Assembly (NCBI RefSeq): GCF_024713945.1
Contig: NC_134682.1
Location: 2,170,001-2,234,000, forward strand
DNA length: 64,000 bases
Source: Dermatophagoides farinae
Taxonomy: Eukaryota > Arthropoda > Arachnida > Sarcoptiformes > Pyroglyphidae
Direction of reading: 5' to 3'
In this document: positions 12,857 through 25,167 of the stretch, piece after piece
How positions within the stretch are numbered: the first letter of the stretch is position 1
Layout of the letters: each line of letters begins with the position of its first letter
The notes under the pieces: generated by a model
Database searches by the model: none
What the model was told of the DNA's origin: nothing
Seen by the model: the letters and a program-made list of their open reading frames with translations, nothing else
Made by a program: the position numbers and the translations under genes

Positions 12857-14642
12857 ACTTCGAGTAATTTATTTGGCCAAAATGGAATGAAAAAAAAAAC
12901 GTTCACTACGAAGAATATATACCATGTTCCTGGTGTGTGTGTGTGTGTGTGTGTATGTGATGGTTATAATGAAGATGGCACATATCTTGTCTTACCGTTT
13001 CAGATTTCAAACATTCAAACAAACGAACGAACAAACGAAGTTGATTGACTTTATGTTTTATTTCGTATGAATCAAACACACACACACACACAAAGTTGTT
13101 GGCCAAGAGAAAAAAAATTGCATCCGTACACCGACAACCGACAAATACGAAAAGAAAACAAAAACGAAAAAAAAGATTGTCAGAGTCGTTTTCTTTATCT
13201 GGATTTTTTTTCTTCAAGTTCCATTTTCTTTTCTTCTTTTTTTTCCAAACTATCAACTCTGTGATTTCTTCTATATATCATCATCATCATCATCATCATG
13301 GTACAAACAAATTCCAATTCATTGTTGTCGGTTTTTTTTCTGTTTCTTCATTGGATTGTTGTAAATAATTTTTTTTCTTGTTTTTTTTCAATTTGAATTG
13401 TACGAAAAAAAAAAATCACATCACACACAAATATATATACCCATTATTATTATATTATGTTAAAGTTGTTGGCCTTTTTTTTGTCCAAAATAAAAAATAA
13501 TTTGACCTTTAAAAATTTTCTTCTTTTTCCCAGTTGTTGTTGTTGCTGCACATGTATCAATCACACACACACAGAAACACACACACACACGGATTACATG
13601 AATGTATTTTAAAAAAGAAATCATCTATTTCCTATTGAATTGAATTTGAAAAAAAGGAAGAAAATAAATAAATTTGAATTTTTTTTTAATATATAAAAAT
13701 CAATTAAATTTGAATGCGATCGCTAAACATACACACACACACACACACAGACATTCATGGATATTGAATAAAAACCCGCAGGATATATCATCATCATCGT
13801 ATTATCGATGATAAATAATTGAAGCGATAAATTAAAATGCTATGCAAATTAAATAACACATTCACATATGACCAGTGACCTGTATCGATTGTGGACACAC
13901 ACAACTTTTGATAATTTCCTGTCTGGTCTTTTGAATGATGCTTTTTTATTCATCTGTTTCGTTACTATTTACTTGTTTGTATTTGTTTTGTTTGTCAATT
14001 ATGTGAAAAAAAATTTTCCAGTAATCACAAAAAAAATTGGTATCAAAATAGACTGAAAATGAAAGATATGTAAAGCCAGACCGATTTGCCTCGGAGAGAA
14101 TTTTTTTTTTTTGGAACATGATCTACATATCAAACAACAACAACAACAACAACAAGAGAACAAGGCATGAATGTTGTTGTTGTTGATGATGATGATGATT
14201 CTATCTAGTAGTTTTTCAAAAAAAAAAAAAATTCTTGATTTGAAACGACCGTTTTTTTCCTTTTTTCTTTCAAAAGAAAATTTGTAAAGTCGTTGAATCA
14301 TCAATAGATGTGTTTTATTTTTCTCTTGTGCAAATTAAATGAATGAATGAATGAATGAATAGCATGAAATGTATGTATATAATAAGATGATTTAATAACG
14401 AAAAAGAAATAAAAAGTGAATGAAAAGCAAAAAAAAAGGAAACCTAAATGAATTTGATTTAATCATCAATTGAATTAAATTGTTTATGATCTACAAATGA
14501 ATCGGATGAATGAAAAACTAACTGCTAAACTGAATGCTCGTTACGATTCGAATATTTTTGGGAACAGAAATCTAACTGTGTACCTAGAATATGGCCAAAC
14601 CAAATGGTTAAATCCTGATTCCTGATTTTAGACTTGTTTATC

Positions 14643-14675
<33 letters not shown>
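14643..14675. repeat. (GAT)11 microsatellite
   Basis: Eleven uninterrupted GAT units in intergenic DNA. Confidence 0.95.
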
Positions 14676-14676
<1 letters not shown>

Positions 14677-16474
14677 GAGTGCAAAAATGGTCAGCGATGA
14701 ATAAATCAGCATAAAATGAAGATGATGTTCATATTTTTTTTTTGCACTGACCAAATATACCGAAATAATCTTTTTGAATAAACAGAATATCTTAATTGGT
14801 CATTTAGATGTCTATGATGATTTGGATTTGATGATTGAATAAGAGAATCTATCCAAATATATATATAGAAACTTTGTGTTTGAATAATGTAATAATAGCA
14901 GTAGAAAAAAAAAATAAAAAGACAAGATACGATTCTCAATTCTTGATTCTTGATCGTGTTTTTTTTCTGGTTCTACATTTGAATCGAAACTAATTTCCTT
15001 ATTTTCATCAACATCATCATCAAATTAATGAAAATGAAAATGGAAAGCAAATGAATGTGAATCGAACAACTTTGGCAATGATTGATTTTTATCATCATGG
15101 ATAGAAACGAAAAGAATGTTCGGGAAAAATTTTCTTTTCTTTTTTTTTTTTTTGATTATATCGATCCAAATATATGAAAATTTTGTCTACCCAAGATTCT
15201 TACATTTTTTTTTGTCTTTCTTTTTTCCTTGTTTTCTACTACATCATCATCATCATCCAAAGTTCCGGTTAACAATTTCATTGAATCCAACCCGATTGTA
15301 GATCATCGTTGTTGATGTTGATGATGATGATGATGAAACTTGCCGTCATTATCATCATCATCATCATTCGTTCTATGGCTAAAAAAAAGATGATTATGAC
15401 AGCCATTTCTATTCATTTTTTTTTCTTTCTCCGGTTTTTTTTCAATAAAGTTCTTCGTTTTTTTTCCATTTTCTTTGGAATTTTGTTTTACATATGAGTT
15501 GTCACCCGTTATGTCATCATTGTCGTTGGTACATGTGTGTGTGTGTATGAGCGCGTTGGATTGGCTTTTTTTCGGGATTTTCTATTTGGATCGGATTTTT
15601 CTTTTCTCATTTTTTTTCATTCATTCTTTCATTCATTCTTCCACGTTGAGTCTGGTATCGGATTTTATTCCCATTTTCTTTCTCACTTGATCACATCGAT
15701 ATAATAATAATGATGATGATGGGGGCATGGTGAAAAAGTCGTCGATGAAAAAAAAAGGATTGAAAATCTAATCAAATTCAAATTAAATTTTCTCTCTCTC
15801 TCTAGCTTTTTCTTCGGGATGAATAAATGAATGAATGAATGAAGAAAGTAAGCTACAACAACAACAACAACAAAAAAAATCAAAGAATCGGAAAAAAAGA
15901 ATCCTTCGAACGTTCGAATTTTTTTTTCCAATATTTCGGTTTGATATATATAGACTCTATGAACGGGTAGGGGGCTTGATGAATATATTATTGACAAAAT
16001 TTTGCTCGAATTCGAATAATTTTTTCTTTTCTCTCTGTTTTTCTTTTTTTTTTCATTCGTGATCATCATCATCAAATGTATACATTTGATAACGATGAAA
16101 AACGAATGATGGTGATGAATTTAAAATTTTCAATTTACATCATCCATAATAGAAATTCTATTTTTCTTTTCTTTGTTGAAAGTTCAATCACACTTTTTGA
16201 CACATTTCAAATACACACATATGATGAATTTTATGCCTACGGCGGGTGTGTGTGTGTATTCAAATGTATATGAATTTTATTCACTTTCATCAAAAAAAAG
16301 TCGACAAAATCAAGAAAGAAATCATGTCGATATGGTTTTTTTTCACTTTTGAAATGATGAATTTTAAAAACAAAACAAAAAAAAATGAGTAAATGTTTTC
16401 CATTCATCGGTATGTATGTATGTAATGTCAAAGATTTATTTAATATTTTTTCTTTGTTCTTTTTTCTCAAAATC

Positions 16475-17058
16475 TTATTTAAATTGATGATTTTGATCGT
16501 AATTCAAATATTGATCATCATCATCATCATCATCATCATACTCATCGACTATTCCATCATCATCATCATCATTCTTTTTATTACTTTTTTTTTGGTGATT
16601 ATAAAGAAGAATTCTTTGGATCCATCACCATCAAATGAAATGTTTTTGTTTTCATTATGTTCGATGCTAATACATTATGGCTGCATTGCTCATTATCATT
16701 TTCAGCTGCCGATTTAAATTGTTCATTCAATATTGACAACAATTTTTTTTTTGGTTCAAAATTGAAATTTCTTTCCAATATTATTGGTGTCAAATATTCT
16801 TCCTGTAACATTTGCGTGATATATGAAAATTTTGATATCATAATCATTGACAAACGATTTAGATTCATGATCATAAACTTCAATACCTAAACCAGTGAAA
16901 TTGATCATTATCATTGATCATTGGTATGCCATGTGCATTCAATTTTATCATATTTTTGTCTTATCATCATCATCATCAGTATTCATATCATCATTAGAGG
17001 TTCCGTTTCCTTTTTTTTCATTTATCGTTGCTATTATTGAACGTCTACGCAAACATTG
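16475..17058 (-). pseudogene. Possible decayed coding remnant, family unknown
   Basis: The minus strand shows non-repetitive, protein-like reading in successive different frames. From 5' to 3' these are: a stretch starting QCLRRRSIIATINEKKG near 17055; a stretch with KSFVNDYDIKIFIYHANV around 16770-16895; a stretch with LLSILNEQFKSAAENDNEQC around 16670-16760; then an Asp-rich tail ending QYLNYDQNHQFK at a TAA (16475-16477). Each piece uses the codon style of the real genes, but frame changes or stops separate them. This could be a pseudogene, a gene with unrecognised introns, or an assembly with homopolymer indels. I do not recognise the family. Confidence 0.3.
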
Positions 17059-18001
17059 TGAGTAGCATATTTTTTTCAATCAAATGTTTTATTCTCATTT
17101 GAAAAAAAATTCATGCATATTCATCATCAAAATTGTGTGTGATTGATGGTAATTTGAATTTATTTAAATGATTTTTTTTCTATTACACACTGCAAATTCT
17201 TGCAACAAACGGTTTGTTTGTTTGCTATTGCTCTTTTTGTATATTTGGTTCCTAAAAAAGCAACTAAAATCACAACAACAACAACAACAACAACAACAAT
17301 GACGAAAAATCCGGACTCTATTATAAATTTAAAATATATTTTTTTCCACTGTTGTTGTTGTTGCTGTTGTTTTTAAAGTGAATTTTTTTTTATTTAAAAT
17401 TCATCAAATCCTGGAACAAGTACGCGTGTGTTTGTGGGCGTTTAGAACTTTAAAACACTAGATCCAAATGATAACAACAAGAAATAAACGAAAAAAATTA
17501 ATTTTAAATTCTAATTTTTATATTTAGAAAAAAAATGTGGGTGTTACACTCGTTTTTAACTGAAATTTATTACTTTTTTTTATCCGCGAACAAAACCGTG
17601 GATTTGTATTGAATCTGAAAGAATAGAATTCTATAGTCCAAGTATTTCCATCTGGTGTGAAATGTCTGAAACCGAAAAAATGATTTAAATTGAAATTAAA
17701 TTTTTGTTTTGATCAGAATAAAAAAAACAACAACAACCATCATGTCATATAAAAAAAATGGAACTTGATTTGCAAGTCAATTTCGAAACAATCGATTCTT
17801 ACATTTTTTTGTTCAATGAATGATTGTTTGATTGTTATCCATTGAATGGTAATGATTGTGTGTGTGTGTGTACGTTGAATGAACACAAATTCAAAACTGA
17901 AAATAAATTACCAGCAACACGCCCACTAAATTTTCTCTAAACTAATAAAGTTTTTTATTCTTTTTTTCTCTCTCATTGAAACAACATCACCATAAGATCT
18001 A

Positions 18002-21000
18002 ATGGCCCATAATAACCATAATGATGATGATCATAATCGCCGTCATCATACCGACAAAGCTAGTGGTGGTGGTGGTACAATTTCAAATTGCCAAATTCAA
18101 CAACAACAACAACAGCAATCATCAAAAACAATAATGAAACAACAACAGAAACAGAAGAAAAAATCTGTTTCAATTATTCGATCTAATCATAGTAGTAATG
18201 ATAGTTTAACTAGCATTGGAATTGATTCAATTCAACAACAATCATCATCATTATCATTATCATCGTCAATGATACAGCTACCACCAAGATGTGATTTTGT
18301 TGCAAGATTAACACCGGAAGGTTTTTATGGTGATCAATTGCCATCATCATTGTTATTATATGATTGTATTGTTTATGTAATCTATTGTCCTAAACATGAT
18401 CGTATTGCTGTTACAAATTTAAAGAAAATGGGTTGTATTTGGTTACCGTTTGTTGTATTGATGGATAATAATAATAACAACAACAATAATGATAATACAA
18501 CATGGCAACAAGCATCACATAATGGTGTAAATATATTGATTGGTCGTCAAGATCCTGAACAGGATGCAAAAGAAGCTGAACGTTTAGCACCTAAATATCG
18601 TATGCAATATTTACAAATTTTACAAATTCAATTACCATTGAAATTAACCTCAAAGACAAAGACAAAGATGACGACTAAAACGGTGACACGAATCACACAA
18701 TTTATTCATCTACAATCAAATCATCGTAAAAATTGTTGTGAAAATACAATGCGTGTTAATTGGATTGCATTGGCTGATATAAGAGCCAGAAAAATTGATA
18801 AAATATGGGGTCCAGAAATCTATCAAATGGTACAAATGTTACTTACACTAGAATCATCATCATCATCATTATCTACAAAAATCATTGAAGAAATACCATT
18901 ATCAAATGCATTAGGTTTATTAAAACAAACCAATACTGAAGAATTTTATGCATTAGAACATTTCAATTTAGCAAACGATCATGCAGCTATCATTAAAATC
19001 TATGGAAATTTTATAAAACATTGTTATCCATCAACAATGATGTCATATGAATCATTTCGATCATATTTTATTAAAAATGGTGATCCATCATTGGATAAAG
19101 ATCGTTTATTGCCATTATTTCGATCATTTATTTCAATTAATAATCTAGAACAAAACAACCATCATCATTATCAAAAACAAGATGATTTTATTGATTTTCA
19201 TGAATTTCTAATCGGTTTAATAGCTATTGATCCAAAAACATCGGATACATTGATGGCTAGGCTACGTTTCATTTTTCGGTATGGTAATTTTTTAACAATC
19301 AAAAATGTTTTGTATGTGTGTGTGTATACATTGACTGATGATGATTTATTCTTATTTTTTTCCATTTTTCTTTTATCATCATTATTATCATGATTGTTTA
19401 TTTACATGGTTCAATGAATTTTACCTGTACAATATGGCTATAATAATATAGCTATTATGATTATGGGAGAAAAAATTATCTTGATTATATGGATCTAGTG
19501 AAAATGTTCAAAGATATACATCCTGATTTTAATGATTCAATGATCAATTTATTGATGGAACAATTTCGGCAAACACAAACACCATTAACAACAACAGCAA
19601 CAACAACAACAACAAAAACATCAAACAATATGATAATATTTGAGGATTTTGTAAAATTTGTACAAAAAAATCAAACATCATCATCATCATCAACAACAAC
19701 AGCGAAATTCACTCTGAATAATCTATGCCGTATCAAAAAAAGTTTATTGATGCGTTTAATGGAAAAGAAAAATAATGAAAAGGAAAACACGACGAATAAG
19801 AAGAAAATGGAAAGATTGAAATCTAATGCTAAACAACAACAACAACAACAACAAAAAGTGAAAACGACCGAGAATAATAAGAATCAAAATAAAACGAAGA
19901 ATAATAAATCGATGAATAGTAAACGTTATAATAATAATAATGAAGAAGAATGTCAACGTTTTTTTCCATTGAAAAAATGTCAACGTTGTTGTTGTTATTT
20001 TCGTCAACAGTCTTCATTGTTATCACCATCATATCGTATCGGTAGCCATTGTGTTACATTCAATAAGAATGGTCGTTGTGTTGAATCAAAAATTATTTGG
20101 AAAACACAGCAACAACAACAACAACATTCATCTATTGAATGTTGTAATGATGACGATGATGATGATGATGATGATTTATTATTTGATTCAATCGAATTAT
20201 CGAAACGTATGCAGAGGCAACAACAACAACAGAAACAAGAGCGACAAATAGAAATTTCAAAAAAATCAACTGAATCGACAGATTTAATCGACTATGAAAT
20301 GTATGAAAGACGACATCAACAACAGAGACGACGTTATCAATATTCAATGGATTTTATCTTTTCATTTACATCCATTGCAAATATTTTCATTGAATTGATT
20401 CAAGATTTTTATCGAAAAATTCATGAAAATCAAATACTGAATTGTTGTAAAGAAGTAAATAAGAATTTTGATCAACAACCATTATCAACAACAATGGGTA
20501 TAATGGTTGCAACGGATGAAAGGTCAATATTTGCTAAATATTTAAATGTTTTATGCTCAAAATTGGCCAATATGTTGAGTCATGAAGAAAAATTGATCAA
20601 AGTGAATGCACCGGCATTTGTATTTGGTAATATCGATGGAAATCTAGATCGATTGATGCGAATGAATAAATTATTTTTTCAAAGTTTTCCAATCCTTGTT
20701 GAAAATCTGATATTTTTAGGTAAGAACTGATGTTGTCTTTCGAGATTGATTGATTTGATCATCTAATTTTTAGGTAATTATTCTGGTACTAAATATGGTT
20801 TTGGTATAGAATGTTTAGTCTATCTATTTTCCATGAAACTTGTTCAACCGAATAAAGTACATTTATTACGTGGCCAGAATGAATGTCTAGTATTATCGAA
20901 TACGAACAACAAAAACAAATCATCATCACGGTCAAAGAAAAAACTAATTGGTATGAATGAAACAACGATAATGCAACAACCATTGTGGAATGAATGTTAT

Positions 21001-23763
21001 CAAAAATATGGCAAACAATATGGACAAATTATTGGTGAAACATTGGCAAAAATATTTGCTTTACTACCAATAATCATTATTGTCGATGAGAATATTGCAT
21101 GTGTACATTCAGGTATACCATTATCATCAACAACAACTAGTAATAAGAATCTGGAACAACATTTTTATTCATCATCATCATCTTCATCATCGAAACGACA
21201 ACATAACATTAACAACGACATTCCTGTTACCAAACGTGATGATGATGATGATGATTATATGGATCAGATAACTAAACAGGCAAGTTTTATTTAGTTGTTG
21301 TTGTTTTTTCTGTTGATTGTATAATAAAAAAAATTTTGTTTTATTTTATTCCTACACATTTTAGATCCTCACACGATATCCACATGATGATGATGATGAT
21401 GATGATGTAAATTCAACGATCCAAAGATACAAGAAAATTGTTTCAAGGCCAAAATCAACATCAACAACAGTAACCGAAATGGCTACTGACAATAGATCAT
21501 TGTTGAAATTGAATAAAGTTTCCACTAAAATTGTAGTACAACAACCATTACCAATGAAAAAAGATGTGATGATGGTGAAATTACCACCACCAACATCATC
21601 AACATTGGATAAACAAATAAAAATAAATGATCCAAAATTTCATTATACGAAAAGCTGTTCCGGATTTATGACAACAATAATGTTGGCCGAAAAAACTTGC
21701 ATTATGGAAAAGATTTGCTTGAAACAACAATCACCATCAACAACAACATTATCATCAAGAATTCTTAGTTCTTCATCAATAAAAGTAAGAGACCAAAATA
21801 GTATCATAATAATAATCATCATCGGTGTGTCGGTAGTTGTTGTTGTTGTTGTTGTTGGTAACTTGTATTATATTGTATCGTTGAGATGATGATTATTAAT
21901 TAATCGAAAGTGTTTTTCTTATTTCCATCGTGTGTGTGTGTGTATGGTAAGTGTGTGGGTGTTATATTCAGCGATAAAAAATTTTCATCAAACAATATCA
22001 TATGGAACAAAATAACTAAAGTAGCAGCAGCAGTTTTCTTTTATTATTATTATTATTATTTTTAGTATAGAAAATTCAAACAGAAAAAAAAGTTCAAAAG
22101 TCAACATACACACACATATTGTATAACGGTTATTTTTGTTGCTGTTGTGTTATTGTTATTCGACAAAATGATTATTATCGTTTGAAATACATGGAGAGAA
22201 CAGAGAGAAGAGAGAGTTTTAGTTGTGAAGTAAATAAGTCTTATTTTTTTCATCAATTTCAACGAGAAATAAAAAAAAAATAAGAATCCAATATGTTTTA
22301 TTTTCTTAGGTTTCTTTAATTAGGTCTACACAGAAAAAAAAATTTGTACACTGTAATAATAATTATTATTATCATTATCATTTTCTCTTAAACATTGATC
22401 ATAGTAGTATAGAAATGTATTATCGAAAATGTAAAGCTTTTTTTTCAAGGCAAGTCAATTTTATTTTGGAAACAAGGATCGCAAGAATACACTGACATAA
22501 GCGCATACACCCACACACACACACACACACAAATGAAATGTAATCTATCAACAACACATGTAGACGTTTTTTTATATCTATTTACGAGAATCTTTTCATA
22601 TTTATTACTATTTTTTGTAAAAAATATGTTCTTCTTTCAATCATCATCATCATCATCATCTGTATCTGTTGTCCCAATTTATATATTAGTTTGTTATTTA
22701 TTTATCTTAACTAGATTTTTTTTCTCTTTTTTCTAATTCCTTTATTCTAATATTTCATTTTTTCTTCTCTTTTCCTGTTTTTTTTTCATTCATTCATTCA
22801 TTCATTCCATTCAATTTCCTATCATCATGTCCAAATGTTATGTTTGTTTGTTCGTTTGTGTGTATGTATGTGTGTATGCATTTCATAGTCTAATTCATCG
22901 ATTATAAGCTTATGTGATGCTAAAAGTCAACAACAATCATCAACAATGAAACAAGAGGAAAAATCATCATCATCGTCATCATCATTGAATTATCATCATC
23001 ATATATCAATGGCAAACATTAATTTTAAGATTATCAAAGATAATCAGGTTTGTCTGTGTTTATTTTTGTTTTTTGTCTAAATAATAATAACATAGAGGCA
23101 TGATGTTGAATATTCTGAGAATCTGGAAAAAAACTAAATGATCTGATTTTTTTTCTGTGTATTATAAGCCCGATTCTCTTTTTTATATTTACATTTGTAC
23201 TATTTATAACGATGAAAGAATGTGTTGCTTTCCGTTGTTTGTTTTTTTTCTGATTTAAATTTCTAATTTTGTTTTTTTTTAAATTCTCCAAAGATGTTAA
23301 CATTCCTGACTAAATATGATCATAAACGACAAAGACGACAAAAATTACCACCGGTAAGATGTTTCATTCACCCTAATTTTTTGATTATGATTAAATTTTT
23401 TTTTACATATTGATTTTTCAGAAAAGTAAAGATGAAAAATCTGGCAATAAGAATAATCAGACAAAAATCAATCATCATCAAAATTGTTGGTTTGGTCGTG
23501 ATGAATTTGAAAATTTTTTAGCCATTAATAATCTTGAATTTGTTATTCGATCAAACGGCAACGGTATGGAACAAAATATTGATGATGACAATGTTAATGT
23601 TGGTCATCGAGGATTTCGTACAAATTTTGATAATAAATGTCTAACGATTACTACCGATCAAATATCATCATCATCAGTTAATCAACAGAATGATGATCAT
23701 CATAATACATCCATTGTATTTATTGATTCAAGTGATCGTCGTATACGTTTCATAAGATTTTAA
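18002..23763 (+). CDS. NUDIX-like/EF-hand-like/PPP pseudophosphatase (7 exons)
   Basis: Exons: 18002-19278, 19452-20719, 20774-21279, 21365-21784, 22889-23047, 23294-23353, 23422-23763; 1343 aa. The ATG follows an AG-like junction and opens a His/Asp/Gln-rich leader. Residues about 95-280 form a NUDIX-like module lacking the catalytic REXXEE box. Residues about 320-460 resemble neuronal calcium sensor EF-hands (IYGNFIKHCYPS; FIDFHEFLIGL; FRYYDYGRKNYLDYMDL) without complete Ca2+ loops. A long low-complexity linker contains a Cys cluster (CQRCCCYF). The C-terminal half aligns with the PPP phosphatase of the paralogue at 27.7-31.6 kb, but every signature is lost: GDxHG is GNIDG (about 815), GDYVDRG is GNYSGTKYG (about 848), RGNHE is RGQNE (about 878), HGG is HSG (about 958), RAHE is RSNG. 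The fold may persist for binding, but phosphatase activity is not expected. Whether it is expressed is unknown. Confidence 0.8.
21280..21364 (+). other. GC-AG intron
   Basis: The exon ends AAACAG and the intron begins GCAAGT, the known consensus of GC-AG introns; it ends CATTTTAG. Both sides are phase 0, and the frame downstream (ILTRYPHDDDD...) stays open. Without splicing, the frame stops at 21292-21294. No better GT donor is present. Confidence 0.7.
21785..22888 (+). other. Intron of the pseudophosphatase gene
   Basis: Donor GTAAGA and acceptor TTTCATAG join two phase-0 exons. The intron holds GT arrays, TTCA repeats and short TTA tracts. Reading through the donor would add about 34 codons of Ile/Val-rich sequence ending at 21887-21889. 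Confidence 0.65.
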
Positions 23764-23907
23764 TATAATTTAGAACAAATTATAAACATCATCAACCTAC
23801 ACATGTTGTGTCCAACTTTGTAAATTGTGATATAATATACTTGACCATCATCATCATCATCATTGACATTAGAAGAATTTCTTATTTGTCAAATCATTTG
23901 AGAGAGA

Positions 23908-23913
23908 AATAAA
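23908..23913 (+). terminator. Poly(A) signal of the pseudophosphatase gene
   Basis: An AATAAA hexamer about 145 bp after the stop codon, followed by a T-rich stretch. It is a plausible 3'-end signal, but such hexamers are common in this AT-rich DNA. Confidence 0.4.
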
Positions 23914-24465
23914 CATTACTCATTCACAGTTTTTTTTTACTTATGAATGATGCTAAACTCTTCTTGATGATGACTGGCATAACGATGATGATGATGATTA
24001 AAATAAAAACCATTGGGATATAGAAAATGATGGTGACCTTCAATAAATGCTGCTAGACGCTAATGTATTATGTGTGATGTCTGTGTTTGTATCCATAGGA
24101 TTTTATGATATTTTCTATACCATTATATTCATTGCCGCCCTACATTGCCAAAAAAAAGCTTTTTGATGATAGTTGATGAAATCATCAACAACACACACAC
24201 ACACAAACAACTGACTAACGATGTGATTACTTTTACTCTTACTTACTCTTAAATATTTATACTTTTACCATGTAAAAGAAAAAAAAATATTGAAAATCAT
24301 CGTCTGTATTGTTGTTATATGCTATGGTTGTTGTCGCCGTCGTCGTCGTCGTCTATAATGCTCAAAATGTTGATCTCTTTTTGTTGTTGTTGTTGCTCAT
24401 CATGAAAAAATCATAACAAATCATTCTGATCGTTTTTAATAATCGATAAATAAATCATAGATAAT

Positions 24466-24467
<2 letters not shown>

Positions 24468-24519
<52 letters not shown>
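24468..24519. repeat. (TG)26 microsatellite
   Basis: A perfect 52-bp TG tract, about 650 bp upstream of the TatD start codon. Confidence 0.97.
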
Positions 24520-24520
<1 letters not shown>

Positions 24521-25167
24521 TAACCAAGATTCTAAATGTTTCAAGATATTCAAAGCATTTACTAATCATCATAATGAGCATAATAATCAATTGAAAACGA
24601 AAATATTTTGGGTAAACATTTTTCATTTGCAATGCAAAAAAAAATAATCATTTTCAGATGATATAAGGTAAACAACAAGCAGCAGCAACAACAAAATATA
24701 TCCAAAAAAAAAATTGTAATGGCGTTTCCGTTTTATAAAATGGAGTCTTTGGTGTTGTTTCATCATCATCGATGATCATTGTCGTCATCATCCGTCGTCG
24801 TCGTCGTCGTCGTTGTTGTTGTTGTTGTTAATATTACCACTCTTTGATTTGTTTTGATTGGTTTTGTGTGTGTGTCTGTGTGTGTGTGTAAATATAGAAT
24901 ATATCAAGAAAAATATTGATGATCAATAAATTTTTATATATTGATTAGACGAATTTTCTTTTTTTTCGATAAATCATCGTTGTGCATTATCATCATCAAT
25001 AAAATATTGATCCATAAATAAGAAAATTTATATATTTGAAAAACAACAAATTCAACAATCAGTTACATCATCTCATCATTCTCATACATTTGTCTAATTA
25101 ATATCTACATTTTGTATTTACGATAATCCACCATTACCACCAATTGTTGTTTATATATTTATATATC

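Larger units (their letters stand above)
12857..18001. other. Intergenic region
   Basis: It lies between two plus-strand genes. AATAAA-like motifs near 13664-13673 could end the Sidestep-like transcript. CAT, TTG/CAA, GT/CA and GAAT repeats are dense, for example GAAT at 14338-14360, GAT at 14643-14675 and CAA at 17273-17299. Apart from the minus-strand remnant at 16475-17058 I see no gene. Confidence 0.6.
23764..25167. other. Intergenic region
   Basis: 3' UTR of the upstream gene, then spacer and presumed promoter of the TatD gene. It contains CA, CGT/GTT and the longest TG array of the window. No coding sequence is seen. Confidence 0.65.

Noticed and set aside
19283-19451. Alternative donor GGTAAT at 19283 in the pseudophosphatase gene
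   Set aside because: Using it puts the next exon out of frame with a stop within 16 codons. The donor at 19279 gives the continuous FRYYDYGRKNYLDY reading.
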